Source: a candidate division KSB1 bacterium
GTDB taxonomy: Bacteria; Electryoneota; RPQS01
Direction of reading: 5' to 3'
NCBI GenBank assembly: GCA_016214895.1
Contig: JACRMR010000008.1
Span: forward strand, 248,001 to 312,000
DNA: 64,000 bases
Position numbers and translations under genes: made by a program. Of this stretch, positions 63,886 to 64,000 are shown in pieces (positions within the stretch are counted from its first letter, which is position 1; each line of letters starts with the position of its first letter). Below the pieces are notes generated by a model. The model was not told the origin of the DNA, made no database searches, and worked only from the letters and a program-made list of their open reading frames with translations.

Positions 63886-64000
63886 ACCAAGGGGGTCGTA
63901 TTGACTCGCGGCGGCACGTCTCTGCATCGCCGAGCTGGATTAAGGCTTCGCAACCCGGCCGGAGTCACGCCTTTCTTTCGCCGAGGCACGCGTCCTCGCG

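Noticed and set aside
63917-63922. TTGACT in the last 90 bases as a plus-strand promoter
   Set aside because: No gene follows in the window and no -10 match is seen at proper spacing.

Overview
The window is about 64 kb of gene-dense, GC-rich bacterial chromosome from a Gram-negative (diderm) organism: it carries an LptE lipoprotein, a beta-barrel outer-membrane protein, periplasmic parvulin and amidase, and lipoproteins. A complete Bat/MoxR aerotolerance operon, a DUF2723 membrane protein with TPRs, a SIMPL protein and a MrfA-type helicase point to the FCB side of the tree (a Zixibacteria/KSB1/Latescibacteria-like uncultured lineage). That placement is inference from gene content only. No rRNA, CRISPR array, insertion sequence or prophage is visible.

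Layout. (1) 1-4.5 kb, minus: tsaD (cut by the window edge), a class II aldolase-like gene, serS, a polyprenyl-phosphate sugar transferase and a chain-length determinant (wzz-like) gene that runs into a foreign reading frame. (2) 4.5-6.4 kb, minus: a PpiD/SurA-like parvulin, divergent from (3) 6.6-13.7 kb, plus: a tightly overlapping operon uvrB, lipoprotein, purD, AAA+ sigma54-type regulator, lptE, tsaC, DUF3108. (4) 13.9-17.3 kb, plus: four unrecognised membrane proteins with their own promoter and terminator, the best candidate here for an undescribed system. (5) 17.4-34.9 kb, minus: a long run with almost no spacing, transcribed from two glycosyltransferases through accA, thioesterase, epimerase, a MrfA-MrfB-type fusion helicase-nuclease, biotin carboxylase, BCCP, methylmalonyl-CoA mutase large chain, birA, coaX, amidase, greA, PspC and lepA to lepB. 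(6) 35.1-39.9 kb, minus: glycosyltransferase, DUF2723-TPR protein, outer-membrane protein. (7) 40.0-48.9 kb, minus: moxR, CPBP protease, DUF58, BatD-like, batA, batB, batC, batD, batE. (8) 49.0-53 kb, minus: HIT protein, large soluble PAS/GAF histidine kinase, TPR lipoprotein. (9) 53.3-57.2 kb, plus: tRNA-Asn, SIMPL protein, POT-like transporter, aminotransferase. (10) 57.6-63.9 kb, minus: nrdR followed by nuoJKLMN.

How the genes fit together. Biotin carboxylase, BCCP, biotin ligase and methylmalonyl-CoA mutase form a propionyl-CoA/methylmalonyl-CoA unit lacking its carboxyltransferase and B12-binding subunits in this window. The glycosyltransferases, sugar transferase and DUF2723 protein suggest surface polysaccharide or protein glycosylation. 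Complex I is represented only by the proton-pumping membrane arm, driven by its own strong promoter. Intergenic regions repeatedly show the same promoter layout (TTG-starting -35, 17 nt, TATATT-like -10), which supports the proposed operon boundaries. Most start codons overlap the preceding stop (ATGA, GTGA or TGATG), implying extensive translational coupling.
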